A DNA stretch of 64,000 nt, from assembly GCF_048541585.1 (NCBI RefSeq), contig NZ_CP183303.1, positions 806,001-870,000 of the forward strand, written 5' to 3'. The stretch is from Legionella_C sp048541585. GTDB lineage: Bacteria > Pseudomonadota > Gammaproteobacteria > Legionellales > Legionellaceae. Both the position numbers and the translations under genes were made by a program. Shown here one piece after another: positions 1 through 8,707 of this stretch. How positions within the stretch are numbered: the first letter of the stretch is position 1; every line of letters starts with the position of its first letter. The notes beneath the pieces are model-generated. The model ran no database searches. It had not been told where the DNA came from and saw only the letters and a list, made by a program, of their open reading frames with translations.

Positions 1-1085
1 AAATGGGACGAATTATTGAAGAGTTAGGGGTCATTAAGGAGCCTCGTCCAGGGCAGGATTTGGTATTAAGTATTGATAGGCGGATTCAATATTTAGCTTA
101 TCATGAACTGCAAAATACCTTGGAAAAATTTTCTGCTAAATCAGGTTCTGTTGTAGTCTTAGATGCTCAAACTGGTGAGATTCTTGCAGCTGCCAATTCG
201 CCATCTTTTAATCCTAATGTGCGTGGACGTTATTCACGTGATAAATACCGTAATAAAGCATTAACTGATATTTTTGAGCCAGGCTCGGTCATTAAACCTT
301 TTAGTATTGCTAGTGCGTTGGGAAGTGGTTTAATAAAACCTGAAACGATCATTGATACACGGCCTAGCTGGATGACAGTCCATGGGCATACGATAAGAGA
401 TTTACATAATTATGGGGTATTAGATGTAACAGGTGTTTTGCAGCATTCAAGTAATGTTGGTGTATCTAAAATGATTCTTTTAAGTCCGCCTGAACAATAT
501 ATTGGTTTATTGCAACGAAGTGGTTTTGGCCAGCGTACAGAAAGTGGCTATCCTGGTGAAAGTGACGGAGGCATTGTTAAAATTAAAGATGCTAATCCAT
601 TTGTTTTAGCTACTTTAAGTTTTGGTTATGGTCTCTCAGTAACTGCTTTGCAGTTAGCAAAAGGTTATTTAATTTTTGCGAATGGCGGTAAATCGTTGCC
701 AGTTACGCTATTGCATAAAGAATCCCCTGACGTGGGTGAGCAAGTTATTGATGAAAAAACAGCTAGTCATGTGTTAGCTATGCTTGAGGCTGTACTAGGA
801 AATGAAGGCACAGGTAAACAGGCCCGCATACCTGGTTATCGAGTTGCTGGCAAAACGGGTACAGCTCGAATTGCTGGTAAGAAAGGCTATCAAGAAAATA
901 AACATATCGCGAGTTTTGTAGGTATTGCCCCTGTTTCAAAACCAAGGCTTATTGTTGTCGTAGTTATTCATGAACCCACGCGTACTAGTTACTATGGTGC
1001 AGCAGTAGCGGCACCCCTTTTTGCTCAAGTAATGTCAGGCTCATTACGAATTTTAAATATTCCTCCCGATAAAACAACAGGTTAG
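1..1085 (+). CDS. ftsI: Peptidoglycan D,D-transpeptidase FtsI (PBP3), C-terminal part
   Basis: This is the transpeptidase that cross-links septal peptidoglycan in the divisome, acting on the periplasmic face of the inner membrane. The visible 360 residues hold the whole penicillin-binding domain: the catalytic S-x-x-K (SVIK, residues 95-98 of the visible part), the S-x-N motif (SSN, 149-151) and the KTG triad (284-286, in AGKTGTA). Full-length FtsI proteins are about 550-600 residues, so the N-terminal anchor and dimerisation domain lie upstream of the window, and the ATG at base 3 is an internal methionine rather than a start. murE follows after 8 bases, the usual order of the division and cell-wall cluster. 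Confidence 0.93.
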   Translation, partial: MGRIIEELGVIKEPRPGQDLVLSIDRRIQYLAYHELQNTLEKFSAKSGSVVVLDAQTGEILAAANSPSFNPNVRGRYSRDKYRNKALTDIFEPGSVIKPFSIASALGSGLIKPETIIDTRPSWMTVHGHTIRDLHNYGVLDVTGVLQHSSNVGVSKMILLSPPEQYIGLLQRSGFGQRTESGYPGESDGGIVKIKDANPFVLATLSFGYGLSVTALQLAKGYLIFANGGKSLPVTLLHKESPDVGEQVIDEKTASHVLAMLEAVLGNEGTGKQARIPGYRVAGKTGTARIAGKKGYQENKHIASFVGIAPVSKPRLIVVVVIHEPTRTSYYGAAVAAPLFAQVMSGSLRILNIPPDKTTG

Positions 1086-1093
1086 TTTATTTT

Positions 1094-2554
1094 ATGAAAT
1101 TAAACACGCTACTTATGCCATGGATTCAGGATGAAATACCTTCTCTAGAGATTCTAGGTATTCATAATGATAGTCGCCAGGTTGCTCAAGGGTTTCTGTT
1201 TTGTGCTTATCCTGGAGCTCTTAATGATGGTCGTAGATATATTGAGCAAGCTGTAAAAGCAGGCGCTATTGCCATTTTATATGAGCCTAAAGACTATAAT
1301 ATTAATACTACATTTACAGCGGACATAGCATTAATACCCTTTCCCAATTTAGCACAGCACTTAGCAGCAATTGCCAGCCGATTTTATGATGAGCCAAGTA
1401 AAAAATTGCACCTTACCGGTGTTACCGGTACTAATGGTAAAACTACAATCGCTTATCAATTAGCGCAAGCACATCAACTGTTAGGTTATCAGTCCGCTTA
1501 TATTGGCACTATTGGTCAAGGTAAAGTGAATAATCTTACTTTGTTAGATAATACAACACCTGACGGTTTATGCTTACAAAAACTTTTTCATGATTATTGG
1601 TGTCAGGGTATATCGTTTGTATGTATGGAAGTTTCTTCACATGCTTTAGCTCAACAGAGAGTAGATGAGGTTAGCTTTGAGCAAGCTATTTTTACAAATC
1701 TTACTTTAGATCACCTTGATTATCACCAAACTATGGAAGCTTATGCTAATGCTAAAGCGAGATTATTTTCTTATTCATCACTTAAAGTTGCTATTTTAAA
1801 TAAAGATGATAAATATACTACATTAATGCAGTCACAGCTGGCGCAGTCTTGTAAAGTCCTAACCTATGGCTTACAGAAAGGCTGTGATGTGCAAGCAACA
1901 GATTGCCAAGTTACTATGACAGGCACAATCATTAATATTATATCACCGTGGGGGCCAGCGCAGTTAAAAGTTAAAACGTTAGGTTACTTTAATATTTATA
2001 ATGCGTTAGCAATTTTTACTAGTTTACTAGCTAGTGATTATCCATTAAAACAAGTTATTGCTATTATGGAGCAGCTTTCACCAGCGCCAGGACGAATGGA
2101 AGTGGTGAATCAATCTCCGTGTATTGTAGTGGACTATGCGCATACGCCTGATGCGCTAGAAAATGTGTTAAAAACATTAAGTCATTTGAAAGAAGGACGA
2201 TTAATTGTGGTTTTTGGCTGTGGCGGGGACAGAGATAAAACTAAACGGCCAATGATGGGGAATATAGCAGCAAGTTATGCTGATATAGCCATTATTACAA
2301 GTGATAATCCCCGAACAGAAGATCCAGAGCAAATTATTACAGAAATTAAACAAGGTATAACTGCTAATCATGCCACTGTTTATCAATTAGAAGATAGAAA
2401 AATGGCTATCAAAAAAGCTATTAGTTTAGCGAATAATAACGATATCATTTTAATTGCTGGTAAAGGCCATGAGGATTACCAACAAATTGGTAGAGTAAAA
2501 CATCCCTTTTCTGATCAGCTAATTATCAAGGAAATGGTCAACTCTTTCGCATAA
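1094..2554 (+). CDS. murE: UDP-N-acetylmuramoyl-L-alanyl-D-glutamate--2,6-diaminopimelate ligase
   Basis: MurE is the cytoplasmic ligase that adds meso-diaminopimelate to UDP-MurNAc-L-Ala-D-Glu, the third amino acid of the peptidoglycan stem. The 486 residues match the family length. The ATP-binding loop GVTGTNGKTT is at 109-118, the central-domain motif VDYAHTPDALENV is present, and DNPRTED near residue 400 is the signature that selects diaminopimelate over lysine, which fits a Gram-negative wall. It starts 8 bases after ftsI and is probably co-transcribed. In many gammaproteobacteria murF and mraY follow directly. Here the operon is interrupted after murE by a repeat block and the oppositely oriented pdxB. 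Confidence 0.95.
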   Translation: MKLNTLLMPWIQDEIPSLEILGIHNDSRQVAQGFLFCAYPGALNDGRRYIEQAVKAGAIAILYEPKDYNINTTFTADIALIPFPNLAQHLAAIASRFYDEPSKKLHLTGVTGTNGKTTIAYQLAQAHQLLGYQSAYIGTIGQGKVNNLTLLDNTTPDGLCLQKLFHDYWCQGISFVCMEVSSHALAQQRVDEVSFEQAIFTNLTLDHLDYHQTMEAYANAKARLFSYSSLKVAILNKDDKYTTLMQSQLAQSCKVLTYGLQKGCDVQATDCQVTMTGTIINIISPWGPAQLKVKTLGYFNIYNALAIFTSLLASDYPLKQVIAIMEQLSPAPGRMEVVNQSPCIVVDYAHTPDALENVLKTLSHLKEGRLIVVFGCGGDRDKTKRPMMGNIAASYADIAIITSDNPRTEDPEQIITEIKQGITANHATVYQLEDRKMAIKKAISLANNNDIILIAGKGHEDYQQIGRVKHPFSDQLIIKEMVNSFA

Positions 2555-2597
2555 GAATTTTATATGGGTTGGGCCTCAGAGGAGCTTTACAACTGAT

Positions 2598-2803
2598 GTA
2601 GCCCGGGTGAAAGCCCCTCGGGTCGAAACCCGGGTTTCACTTTGTTTCACCCAGGCTACCAGTACTTAAACTCTTTTATGTCCAAAGCAGCGGTGCCTTA
2701 AGGCTTTTTGACTTACTCTACGTCCCTCGGCTTGTCCGAGGGATCCAGGAATATCGCTCAAGGACTAAAACTCTGGATCCCGTGGACAAGTCACGGGACG
2801 TAG
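2598..2803. repeat. Composite palindromic repeat (A+B), tandem copy 1
   Basis: Unit A (2598-2659) is an imperfect palindrome opening with GTAGCCCGGGTGAAA and closing with GTTTCACCCAGGCTAC. A linker of about 58 bases leads to unit B (2718-2803), whose ends CTACGTCCCTCGG and CACGGGACGTAG are inverted; each half also folds on itself (CCCTCGG/CCGAGGG and CCCGTG/CACGGG). There is no open reading frame of note. GC content is clearly higher than the surroundings. Related units occur near 17.5, 30.8 and 56.6 kb. Confidence 0.85.
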
Positions 2804-2813
2804 ACTAGGCAAG

Positions 2814-3017
2814 GTAGCCTGAGTGAAGGCCCCGGGCCGAAACCCGAGTTTCACTTTGTTTCACCCAGGCTACCAGTACTTAAACTCTTTTATGTCCAAA
2901 GCAGCGGTGCCTTAAGGTTTTTTGACTTACTCTACGTCCCTCGGCTTGTCCGAGGGATCCAGGAATATCGCTCAAGGACTAGAGCTCTGGATCCCGTGGA
3001 CAAGCCACGGGACGTAG
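2814..3017. repeat. Composite palindromic repeat (A+B), tandem copy 2
   Basis: This is a direct repeat of the preceding unit, offset by about 215 bases: unit A at 2814-2873 and unit B at 2932-3017. From the end of A through B the copies differ at only a few bases (for example GACTAAAACTC versus GACTAGAGCTC), pointing to a recent tandem duplication. The A units are more diverged (GCCCCTCGGGTCG versus GCCCCGGGCCG). Together the two copies fill almost the whole gap between murE and pdxB. Confidence 0.85.
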
Positions 3018-3065
3018 ATTATAGCTTTAAGGCAGCGTCATTAGGCCTTGGCACAACTTACATTC

Positions 3066-4124
3066 TCAACTTAATAATGGTCTTGGAAAATCAGGTAATT
3101 GAGACTCATAAACTGAAAAGTCATGTCTTTTTTGATGCGCTTTGCGCAGATTGAGAAAGCAGTCTTTCTTGTTTATAGCTGCTTTTAATAATTTGGTTTC
3201 ATGCATTGGATTATAAAGAGACAAAATATAATCCTGCCAATTCTCTGCCTGCTTAAAATTAAAGGATGGAATAGGAAGAGAGATAGCATAATTTGGTTGT
3301 TTTAAATTTAATACTTTATGGAGCTTCTGACTAACTAAAGTAACCGCCTTATATTTAGCTTCTATACTGTGACCAGCAATATGCGGGGTACATAAATAAG
3401 CTAATTTAACAATGTCTGGATTAATATTAGGTTCACCTAAAAAAACGTCAGTACAATAAAAAAAGGAAGAAGCTTGTTCTAATAAGGCTGCTTCATCTAC
3501 GATTCCTCCACGAGATGCATTAATGATAGCGGTATTTGGTGTTAATTGTGACAGAATAGCATCACTAAAGAGATTAAGACTTGGATAGGGCGGATTAGTA
3601 TGTAAATTTGCATGAATGCAAAGTAAATCACATTGCAAAAGCTCCTGAAGCGAAGCACTTTTAAAGTGTTTATCTATACAGGCTTTAAGAGGATCATAAG
3701 GTATGATTGTAAAATTTAGCGCTTGTAAACGTTTAGCAACTAGGTTGCCTACAGCGCCTAAACCAATAATGCCAGCTTTCTGGCCATTAAAATGGGTATG
3801 TTTTTGTAAATAAGCAATAGTTGCAAGGACGTAATCAGCTACGGCGCTAGCATTACTGCCTTTAGCATCCAAAAGAGCTATTTTTTTTTCTCTAAGGTAA
3901 ATTTCATCAATATGATCGGTTCCACTGCTTGCGGTAGCAACATAGCGTAAGGAAGAATTAGCTAATAATTCTTTTGTTACTTTAAGGGTGGAACGGCATA
4001 ATAATATATCCTGCTTAGCTAGAAGTTTACCTACTTCCTCTTGATTATGATAAAGGGTAAGTTTAAAGGGCGATGGGAATGCTTCTTTTAGGCCAGGTAG
4101 GGCTGAATCAGCAAGAATATTCAT
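3066..4124 (-). CDS. pdxB: 4-phosphoerythronate dehydrogenase
   Basis: PdxB oxidises 4-phosphoerythronate to 2-oxo-3-hydroxy-4-phosphobutanoate with NAD in the DXP-dependent route to pyridoxal phosphate. The 352 residues show the D-isomer 2-hydroxyacid dehydrogenase layout: an N-terminal substrate lobe with SGTDHID, a Rossmann NAD-binding motif GLGAVGNLVAKR around residue 120, NASRGGIVDEAALL with the catalytic arginine, and the PdxB-like segment DVFLGEPNINPD followed by CTPHIAGHSIEAK, which carries the catalytic histidine. The extended C-terminus beyond that histidine is also typical of PdxB and absent from simpler family members. It is transcribed alone, opposite to murE. Confidence 0.88.
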   Translation of the reverse strand: MNILADSALPGLKEAFPSPFKLTLYHNQEEVGKLLAKQDILLCRSTLKVTKELLANSSLRYVATASSGTDHIDEIYLREKKIALLDAKGSNASAVADYVLATIAYLQKHTHFNGQKAGIIGLGAVGNLVAKRLQALNFTIIPYDPLKACIDKHFKSASLQELLQCDLLCIHANLHTNPPYPSLNLFSDAILSQLTPNTAIINASRGGIVDEAALLEQASSFFYCTDVFLGEPNINPDIVKLAYLCTPHIAGHSIEAKYKAVTLVSQKLHKVLNLKQPNYAISLPIPSFNFKQAENWQDYILSLYNPMHETKLLKAAINKKDCFLNLRKAHQKRHDFSVYESQLPDFPRPLLS

Positions 4125-4141
4125 AGTAATCAGTCAACCTT

Positions 4142-4270
4142 TTACCGAAAGGCTGTATTTGGCGCATCTTAAACGGAAATAATTCTTCAAAATACTCATG
4201 TAGAATACTACACTTCGCTTTTTCAAATTTATTTTCGTCCAAACTGCGCTCAAATCCAACCTTTCACCAA
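4142..4270. repeat. Palindromic repeat element C, copy 1
   Basis: This is an imperfect inverted repeat of about 129 bases between pdxB and the M50 protease gene. The left arm reads TTACCGAAAGGCTGTATTTG; the reverse complement of the right arm reads TTGGTGAAAGGTTGGATTTG. The arms continue with matching A-rich sequence (ACGGAAATAATTCTTC versus ACGAAAATAAATTTGA). A second, more degraded copy lies at 34057-34141. It could form a long RNA hairpin between the two minus-strand genes. Confidence 0.7.
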
Positions 4271-4293
4271 TTTTTAAGATACTCATTATCTGC

Positions 4294-4953
4294 TTATATA
4301 TTAAAAAGAGTGCTTAAGGCTGTTAAAGACCAATTAATAGGAAGCGAAATAAGCCAACTTAAAATCCCAGTTACTAATAATAATAGGATAATAAAAAAAC
4401 CATAAGGCTCAATTTTTTGATATTGAATAGCTTGACGTATGGGCAATAAGCTTGCAACAATTCGACTACCATCCAGCGGCGGTATAGGAATTAGATTTAA
4501 AAATGCTAATAATAGATTAATAATTATGCCAGCTTTACCAGCAAGAATAATAAATAATGCAATAGTTGATGTTTGTGGACCAAGTAATAACCCTATCTTA
4601 AAAAGACCAGCCCAAAAAATAGCCATAAGAAAATTAATTAAAGGACCTGCACCGGTAACAAAGATAACATCGCGTCTAGGATTTCTTAGTTGGCCAGCGT
4701 TAATTGGTACAGGCTTTGCCCAGCCAAAGACAAATGTAAAATTACTTAATACTAAGGTTAAAATTGGAACAACTATTGTGCCAATAAGTTCAACATGATT
4801 TAATGGATTGAAACTAACACGACCTAATACTTTCGCTGTAGTGTCCCCTAAACGATAAGCCACCCACGCATGAGCTGCTTCATGTAAAGTGATAGCAAAT
4901 AAAACAGGAATAATCCAAACAGCGATTTGTTGTATAATAGTTAATTCTGGCAT
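4294..4953 (-). CDS. Site-2 protease family (M50) membrane metalloprotease
   Basis: This is a small intramembrane zinc metalloprotease of the site-2 protease (M50) family, related to the compact YwhC/Rip-like branch and lacking PDZ domains. The zinc motif HEAAH is at residues 24-28 in the first membrane helix, and the second conserved motif, LNLIPIPPLDGSRI, supplies the third zinc ligand (Asp of PLDG). Four to five hydrophobic helices are visible in about 219 residues. I chose the ATG at 4953 because the protein then begins MPELTIIQQIAVW, typical of the family; a TTG at 4980 would add nine residues. The substrate is unknown, and nothing in the context identifies one. Confidence 0.85.
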   Translation of the reverse strand: MPELTIIQQIAVWIIPVLFAITLHEAAHAWVAYRLGDTTAKVLGRVSFNPLNHVELIGTIVVPILTLVLSNFTFVFGWAKPVPINAGQLRNPRRDVIFVTGAGPLINFLMAIFWAGLFKIGLLLGPQTSTIALFIILAGKAGIIINLLLAFLNLIPIPPLDGSRIVASLLPIRQAIQYQKIEPYGFFIILLLLVTGILSWLISLPINWSLTALSTLFNI

Positions 4954-5008
4954 CAGACAAATACTGAGTAAAACAATCAAATATTTTAACCATACTTTTA
5001 AGATATAG

Positions 5009-5166
5009 CTAGGGTCTGTTGATAATTGATTTTACAGCTGCAAATAAAGTTAATTTGCTCATACCACGAGCTAAATTCATTAAATAGAGTCTTCTTGCCA
5101 TCTAAGCGAAATTTGAACAAGCTTAACTTCATTTCCTGTTATAACTCAATTATCAACAGGCCCTAG
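5009..5166. repeat. MITE-like element E with inverted ends
   Basis: A 158-base stretch is bounded by near-perfect terminal inverted repeats of at least 20 bases: the left end begins CTAGGGTCTGTTGATAATTG and the right end, reverse-complemented, begins CTAGGGCCTGTTGATAATTG. The interior has no coding potential. It sits between divergently transcribed genes (the M50 protease and the ArnT-like operon). I saw only this one full copy in the window. Confidence 0.7.
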
Positions 5167-5225
5167 CATTTCCATGCCTGGTCTTATATTATACGTTACA
5201 TTCAAGCATTAATAGAATTTGGTCT

Positions 5226-6857
5226 TTGACTTTGGAAAAGATTAAAATAAGTTTCTTATTGTTATTATTTTCACTGATGTTATTTGCACTAGGCATTAAT
5301 AAGATACCTGTTATTGATCGGGATGAAGCACATTTTGCTCAAGCAAGTAAGCAGATGCTCCAAACCAGCAATTATTTTCAAATTCGCTTTCAAGATAGAA
5401 CGCGCTTTCAAAAACCTCCAGGTATTAACTGGTTGCAAGCTGCTAGTGTTAAGAGACTTAGCGATGTTAAGTCTAACCAAATTTGGCCTTATCGTATCCC
5501 TTCCATATTAGGTGGTTTTTTATCCCTCTTATTAACCTATCTTTTTGCTGGCCGCTTTGTTGATTTAAAAACTGCTGCCTTAGCTGCAGGCTTACTTGGT
5601 TCTACATTTTTATTAGTAGTTGAAGCTCATATGGCAGTCATTGATGCAACTTTGCTTTTTTCAGTTGTGTTAATGCAAGGCGCTTTATGGATTATTTATC
5701 AGAATTATAAAGAACAACAAAAAATATCTTGGGTTTGGCCATTATGCTTTTGGTCGGCCATGGCTTTCGGTATTGTTTTAAAAGGTGTTACGCCTTTAGT
5801 TGGTATATTAACTATTGTTGCTTTATGTCTGATAGAAAAGCAAGTTAGTTGGCTTAAACAATTAAAGCTAATACCAGGACTACTGTTTGTAGTTGGTTTA
5901 ACATTAATCTGGTTGTTATTAGTTAATGAAGCTGAGCAAAGTAATTACTTATTACAAATGCTTAATAAAGATTTACTGCCTAAATTAAAAGGTGGGCATG
6001 AATCTCATGGTAAGCCGCCTTTATTCCATTTAGCTATTTTACCTATTACTTTTTGGCCAGCCTCTTTATTTTTGTGGCTTGCTGGGCTTTATGCTTGGCA
6101 AAATCGCCACTTAACCTATGTTAAATTTTTATTATCTTGGTTAATTCCTTCATGGATTTTTTTTGAATGCATGCCAACTAAGCTGCCGCAGTATGTCATG
6201 CCCCTATTTCCTGCTTTAGCCATTTTAAGTGCCTTAGCCATTAAACAATATACCTATTTGTTATCAAGTAAGTGGTTAAATTTTTTGCAGTATTTTTGGT
6301 TAATATTATCAGTGGGTTTTGGTTTCGCACTAATTTTAATAGGATATAGTTTAAATCAAGAATTAAGCTTTGATAGTGTAATTATCGGCGCAGTTATTGT
6401 TATTTTTTCTGTTAGTGCAATTTATTTTGGCCGCCAAAGTATGTTTAATCATAGTGTAATATTTGTTTTTCTAATGGCAGCTATCGTTTTTCCATTAATT
6501 TTTAATCGCCTGCTACCCTCGCTAAAACCAATATGGCTAACACACACCATCGCGCAGTATATTGATAAAAACAAAATTGCTGAGAAACAACCTTTATTAG
6601 TTGTAGGCTTTGATGAGCCAAGCCTCGTCTTTAACCTAGATACCAAGCTGGTCCGTTTTGTTGATCTTAATACTGCGATTGCTCAATTGTTAACTCAACC
6701 TCAACAATTAGCTATTGTCGATAATAAATCATTACAATCTTGGCCTTATCTTACTAATAAAATAAAAATTTTAGCGCAAGAAAGAGGATTTAATTATAGC
6801 AAAGGACGTTGGATAACCTTATTTCTTATCGGTCAAGAAACAGAGGAGAAATTATAA
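5226..6857 (+). CDS. ArnT/PMT-like membrane glycosyltransferase (GT83-type)
   Basis: This polytopic membrane protein of 543 residues belongs to the ArnT/dolichyl-phosphate-mannose mannosyltransferase superfamily, which moves a sugar from a polyprenyl phosphate to lipid A or another periplasmic acceptor. The first periplasmic loop carries the family's acidic motif (DRDEAHFAQAS, about residues 30-40) followed by RFQKPPGINWLQA, matching ArnT's conserved KPP region. About a dozen hydrophobic segments follow, then a soluble C-terminal domain. The start is TTG, with no strong ribosome site. The three following genes are packed head to tail and complete a lipid-modification set, so aminoarabinose or another sugar on lipid A is the best guess; the sugar itself cannot be read from sequence. 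Confidence 0.82.
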   Translation: MTLEKIKISFLLLLFSLMLFALGINKIPVIDRDEAHFAQASKQMLQTSNYFQIRFQDRTRFQKPPGINWLQAASVKRLSDVKSNQIWPYRIPSILGGFLSLLLTYLFAGRFVDLKTAALAAGLLGSTFLLVVEAHMAVIDATLLFSVVLMQGALWIIYQNYKEQQKISWVWPLCFWSAMAFGIVLKGVTPLVGILTIVALCLIEKQVSWLKQLKLIPGLLFVVGLTLIWLLLVNEAEQSNYLLQMLNKDLLPKLKGGHESHGKPPLFHLAILPITFWPASLFLWLAGLYAWQNRHLTYVKFLLSWLIPSWIFFECMPTKLPQYVMPLFPALAILSALAIKQYTYLLSSKWLNFLQYFWLILSVGFGFALILIGYSLNQELSFDSVIIGAVIVIFSVSAIYFGRQSMFNHSVIFVFLMAAIVFPLIFNRLLPSLKPIWLTHTIAQYIDKNKIAEKQPLLVVGFDEPSLVFNLDTKLVRFVDLNTAIAQLLTQPQQLAIVDNKSLQSWPYLTNKIKILAQERGFNYSKGRWITLFLIGQETEEKL

Positions 6858-7505
6858 ATGGCACCGTTTAATCGCTTAATTTCAATTATGACAAGGCCAT
6901 ATATTATTTTAACTTATATCTTAATTGCTTCTATTTTATTTCTCTATGTTGATAAGCCATTAGCTGAATATTTAGCGATGCTGAACTTGCGAGTGAATTT
7001 TGTCTACTTAAAACTTTTTACTCGCCTAGGATTAGGTGTTTTTTATATTACTAGTTTTTTTGTAAGTGGACTTTATTTTCGCTATATCCAAATTAATCGT
7101 ATTTGGGAGGCGCGCATGTGGTTTCTCTGGTTGTGTGTTGTGACAAGTGGATTATTTTGTGGCACATTGAAAATTATATTTGGCCGTGCTCGCCCTGATA
7201 TTTGGTTTGACGGTCACTATTACGGCTTTTACTGGCTGAAGACGCAAGCGGCGTTTTGGTCTTTTCCATCCGGGCATACAGCAACTATTATGGCGATTGC
7301 TTTTGGTTTATGTATTCTTTTTCCGCGTTATTTTTATTTGTATATAGTAAGTGGTTTTGCGATTGCTATCTCACGTGTATTATTAATTCATCATTATTTT
7401 AGTGATGTATTAACTGCCACTTACTTAGCCATACTAGTAGTAGGCTTCGTATATTGGGTTTTAAAAAAATCTTGGTTAGAGCTTGCTTGGCAAGATAAAT
7501 TGTAA
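6858..7505 (+). CDS. PAP2-superfamily membrane phosphatase (LpxE-like candidate)
   Basis: This is a membrane phosphatase of 215 residues with the three PAP2 signature blocks: K-x6-RxRP as KIIFGRARPD, PSGH as SFPSGHTATI, and SR-x5-H-x3-D as SRVLLIHHYFSD. Six hydrophobic helices are visible, with the active site facing the periplasm in this family. It begins directly after the stop of the ArnT-like gene, with GAGGAG upstream of its ATG. PAP2 enzymes in such clusters often remove a phosphate from lipid A (LpxE/LpxF type) or recycle undecaprenyl pyrophosphate. Here the lipid A role is an inference from its neighbours. Confidence 0.85.
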   Translation: MAPFNRLISIMTRPYIILTYILIASILFLYVDKPLAEYLAMLNLRVNFVYLKLFTRLGLGVFYITSFFVSGLYFRYIQINRIWEARMWFLWLCVVTSGLFCGTLKIIFGRARPDIWFDGHYYGFYWLKTQAAFWSFPSGHTATIMAIAFGLCILFPRYFYLYIVSGFAIAISRVLLIHHYFSDVLTATYLAILVVGFVYWVLKKSWLELAWQDKL

Positions 7506-7533
7506 TAATTATCGTTTAATTAGGAAGGACGTT

Positions 7534-8253
7534 TTGAGTAGTTTAATTTCTTTATCAGTTATTATTCCAGTCTACAATGAAGTTGATAATGTAGAACATT
7601 TATATCAAGAAATTGTAGCTGCGTTGCCTACAGATAAGTTTATCTTTGAAGTTATTTTTGTTGATGATGGTAGTACCGATGGCACAGTAGATCGCTTACG
7701 CCACTTAGCAAGAGAAAATAATACCTTACAGCTTTTGTGTCATAAACATAATTATGGGCAAAGTGCAGCTTTAGTTAGCGGTGCAAGGGCTGCACGGTAT
7801 CCAATATTGGTAACGTTAGATGGGGATGGGCAAAATGATCCAAAGGATATCCCATACTTATGGAGTTATTTTAAAGATACTAAGACAGTAGTTTTGGGCA
7901 ATCGAAAAAAGCGCGATGATAACCACTTACGTAAAATTTCGTCTGTGATTGGTAATAAGGTTCGGCAACTTTTTTTAAATGATCAATGCCCAGATACAGG
8001 TTGCAGTCTTAAGTTATTTCCGCGTGATGCATTTTTAAATTTACCGCACTTTAATCATTTACATCGATTTTTACCAGCCTTATTTAAACGTGCAGGTTAT
8101 ACACTAGTTAACGTACCAGTAAACCATAGGCCACGCAGGCATGGTGTTTCTAAGTATGGTGTGATGAACAGAGTTTTTGTTGGCATTCATGATTTAATAG
8201 GCGTACGTTGGTTACTAAGACGCCCTTGTGCTCCGGAGTTTTCTAATGAATAA
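7534..8253 (+). CDS. Family 2 glycosyltransferase (polyprenyl-phosphate sugar synthase-like)
   Basis: This cytoplasmic GT-A enzyme of the DPM1/ArnC group is expected to charge a polyprenyl phosphate with a sugar from a nucleotide donor. LSVIIPVYNE opens the fold, FVDDGSTDGT binds the nucleotide, LDGDGQNDP is the metal-binding DXD region, and DTGCSLKLF and RRHGVSKYG follow. At 239 residues it lacks the C-terminal membrane helices of ArnC, so it resembles the soluble DPM1 type. I set the start at TTG 7534 because AGGAAGG at 7522-7528 lies at correct spacing; a TTG at 7483 would overlap the PAP2 gene without a ribosome site. It would supply the lipid-linked sugar used by the ArnT-like protein at 5226. 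Confidence 0.85.
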   Translation: MSSLISLSVIIPVYNEVDNVEHLYQEIVAALPTDKFIFEVIFVDDGSTDGTVDRLRHLARENNTLQLLCHKHNYGQSAALVSGARAARYPILVTLDGDGQNDPKDIPYLWSYFKDTKTVVLGNRKKRDDNHLRKISSVIGNKVRQLFLNDQCPDTGCSLKLFPRDAFLNLPHFNHLHRFLPALFKRAGYTLVNVPVNHRPRRHGVSKYGVMNRVFVGIHDLIGVRWLLRRPCAPEFSNE

Positions 8254-8536
8254 AGATTATATCTGGCTGATAGTTGGTTTAATCGGTCAAGGCATTTTTT
8301 CAGCACGTTTTATCGTTCAGTGGTTAGTTAGTGAACGAGAGAAAAGAAGTGTTATTCCTGTTACGTTTTGGTATTTAAGTCTCTTAGGTGGTATTACCTT
8401 GTTTATGTATGCTGTTTATAAGCAAGATCCGGTATTTATAGTTGGACAGTTTAGCGGTGTCTTTATTTACTCGCGCAATTTATATCTAATTACTAGAGAA
8501 CGAGCTTCTCGTTTTAAAAGTTCAGTCTCAATTTAA
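8246..8536 (+). CDS. LAB_N (lipid A biosynthesis N-terminal) domain membrane protein
   Basis: This small membrane protein of 96 residues matches the LAB_N family: LIGQGIFSARFIVQWLVSE, then WYLSLLGGITLFMYAVY and GVFIYSRNLYLI, giving three hydrophobic helices. LAB_N proteins are usually encoded beside a DPM1-like GT2 and an ArnT-like transferase, but their biochemical role is not established. The ATG at 8246 is preceded by GGAG at 8235-8238 and overlaps the end of the glycosyltransferase gene by 8 bases, indicating translational coupling. It closes the four-gene lipid-modification operon. Confidence 0.85.
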   Translation: MNKDYIWLIVGLIGQGIFSARFIVQWLVSEREKRSVIPVTFWYLSLLGGITLFMYAVYKQDPVFIVGQFSGVFIYSRNLYLITRERASRFKSSVSI

Positions 8537-8707
8537 AGTAATAAATAGCACTCGCTCAATGAAAGTCTTTGTTTAGCGCAGTGCACGAACATCATGTTTA
8601 AAATGCTTATAGAAAATAATATATGTTGCTTTACCTGATGTTCGCCTTAACCCCACTTATGTTTGACTTTTCACCAAGTTTTAAATAGCTTGCCTTGAGC
8701 TGCTTCA

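Noticed and set aside
2201..2386. Minus-strand open frame inside murE
   Set aside because: It lies wholly within the well-supported murE gene, has odd composition (many Ile, Cys, Asn) and no ribosome site.
4439..4798. 119-codon plus-strand frame
   Set aside because: It is antisense to the conserved motifs of the M50 protease and shows no domain of its own.
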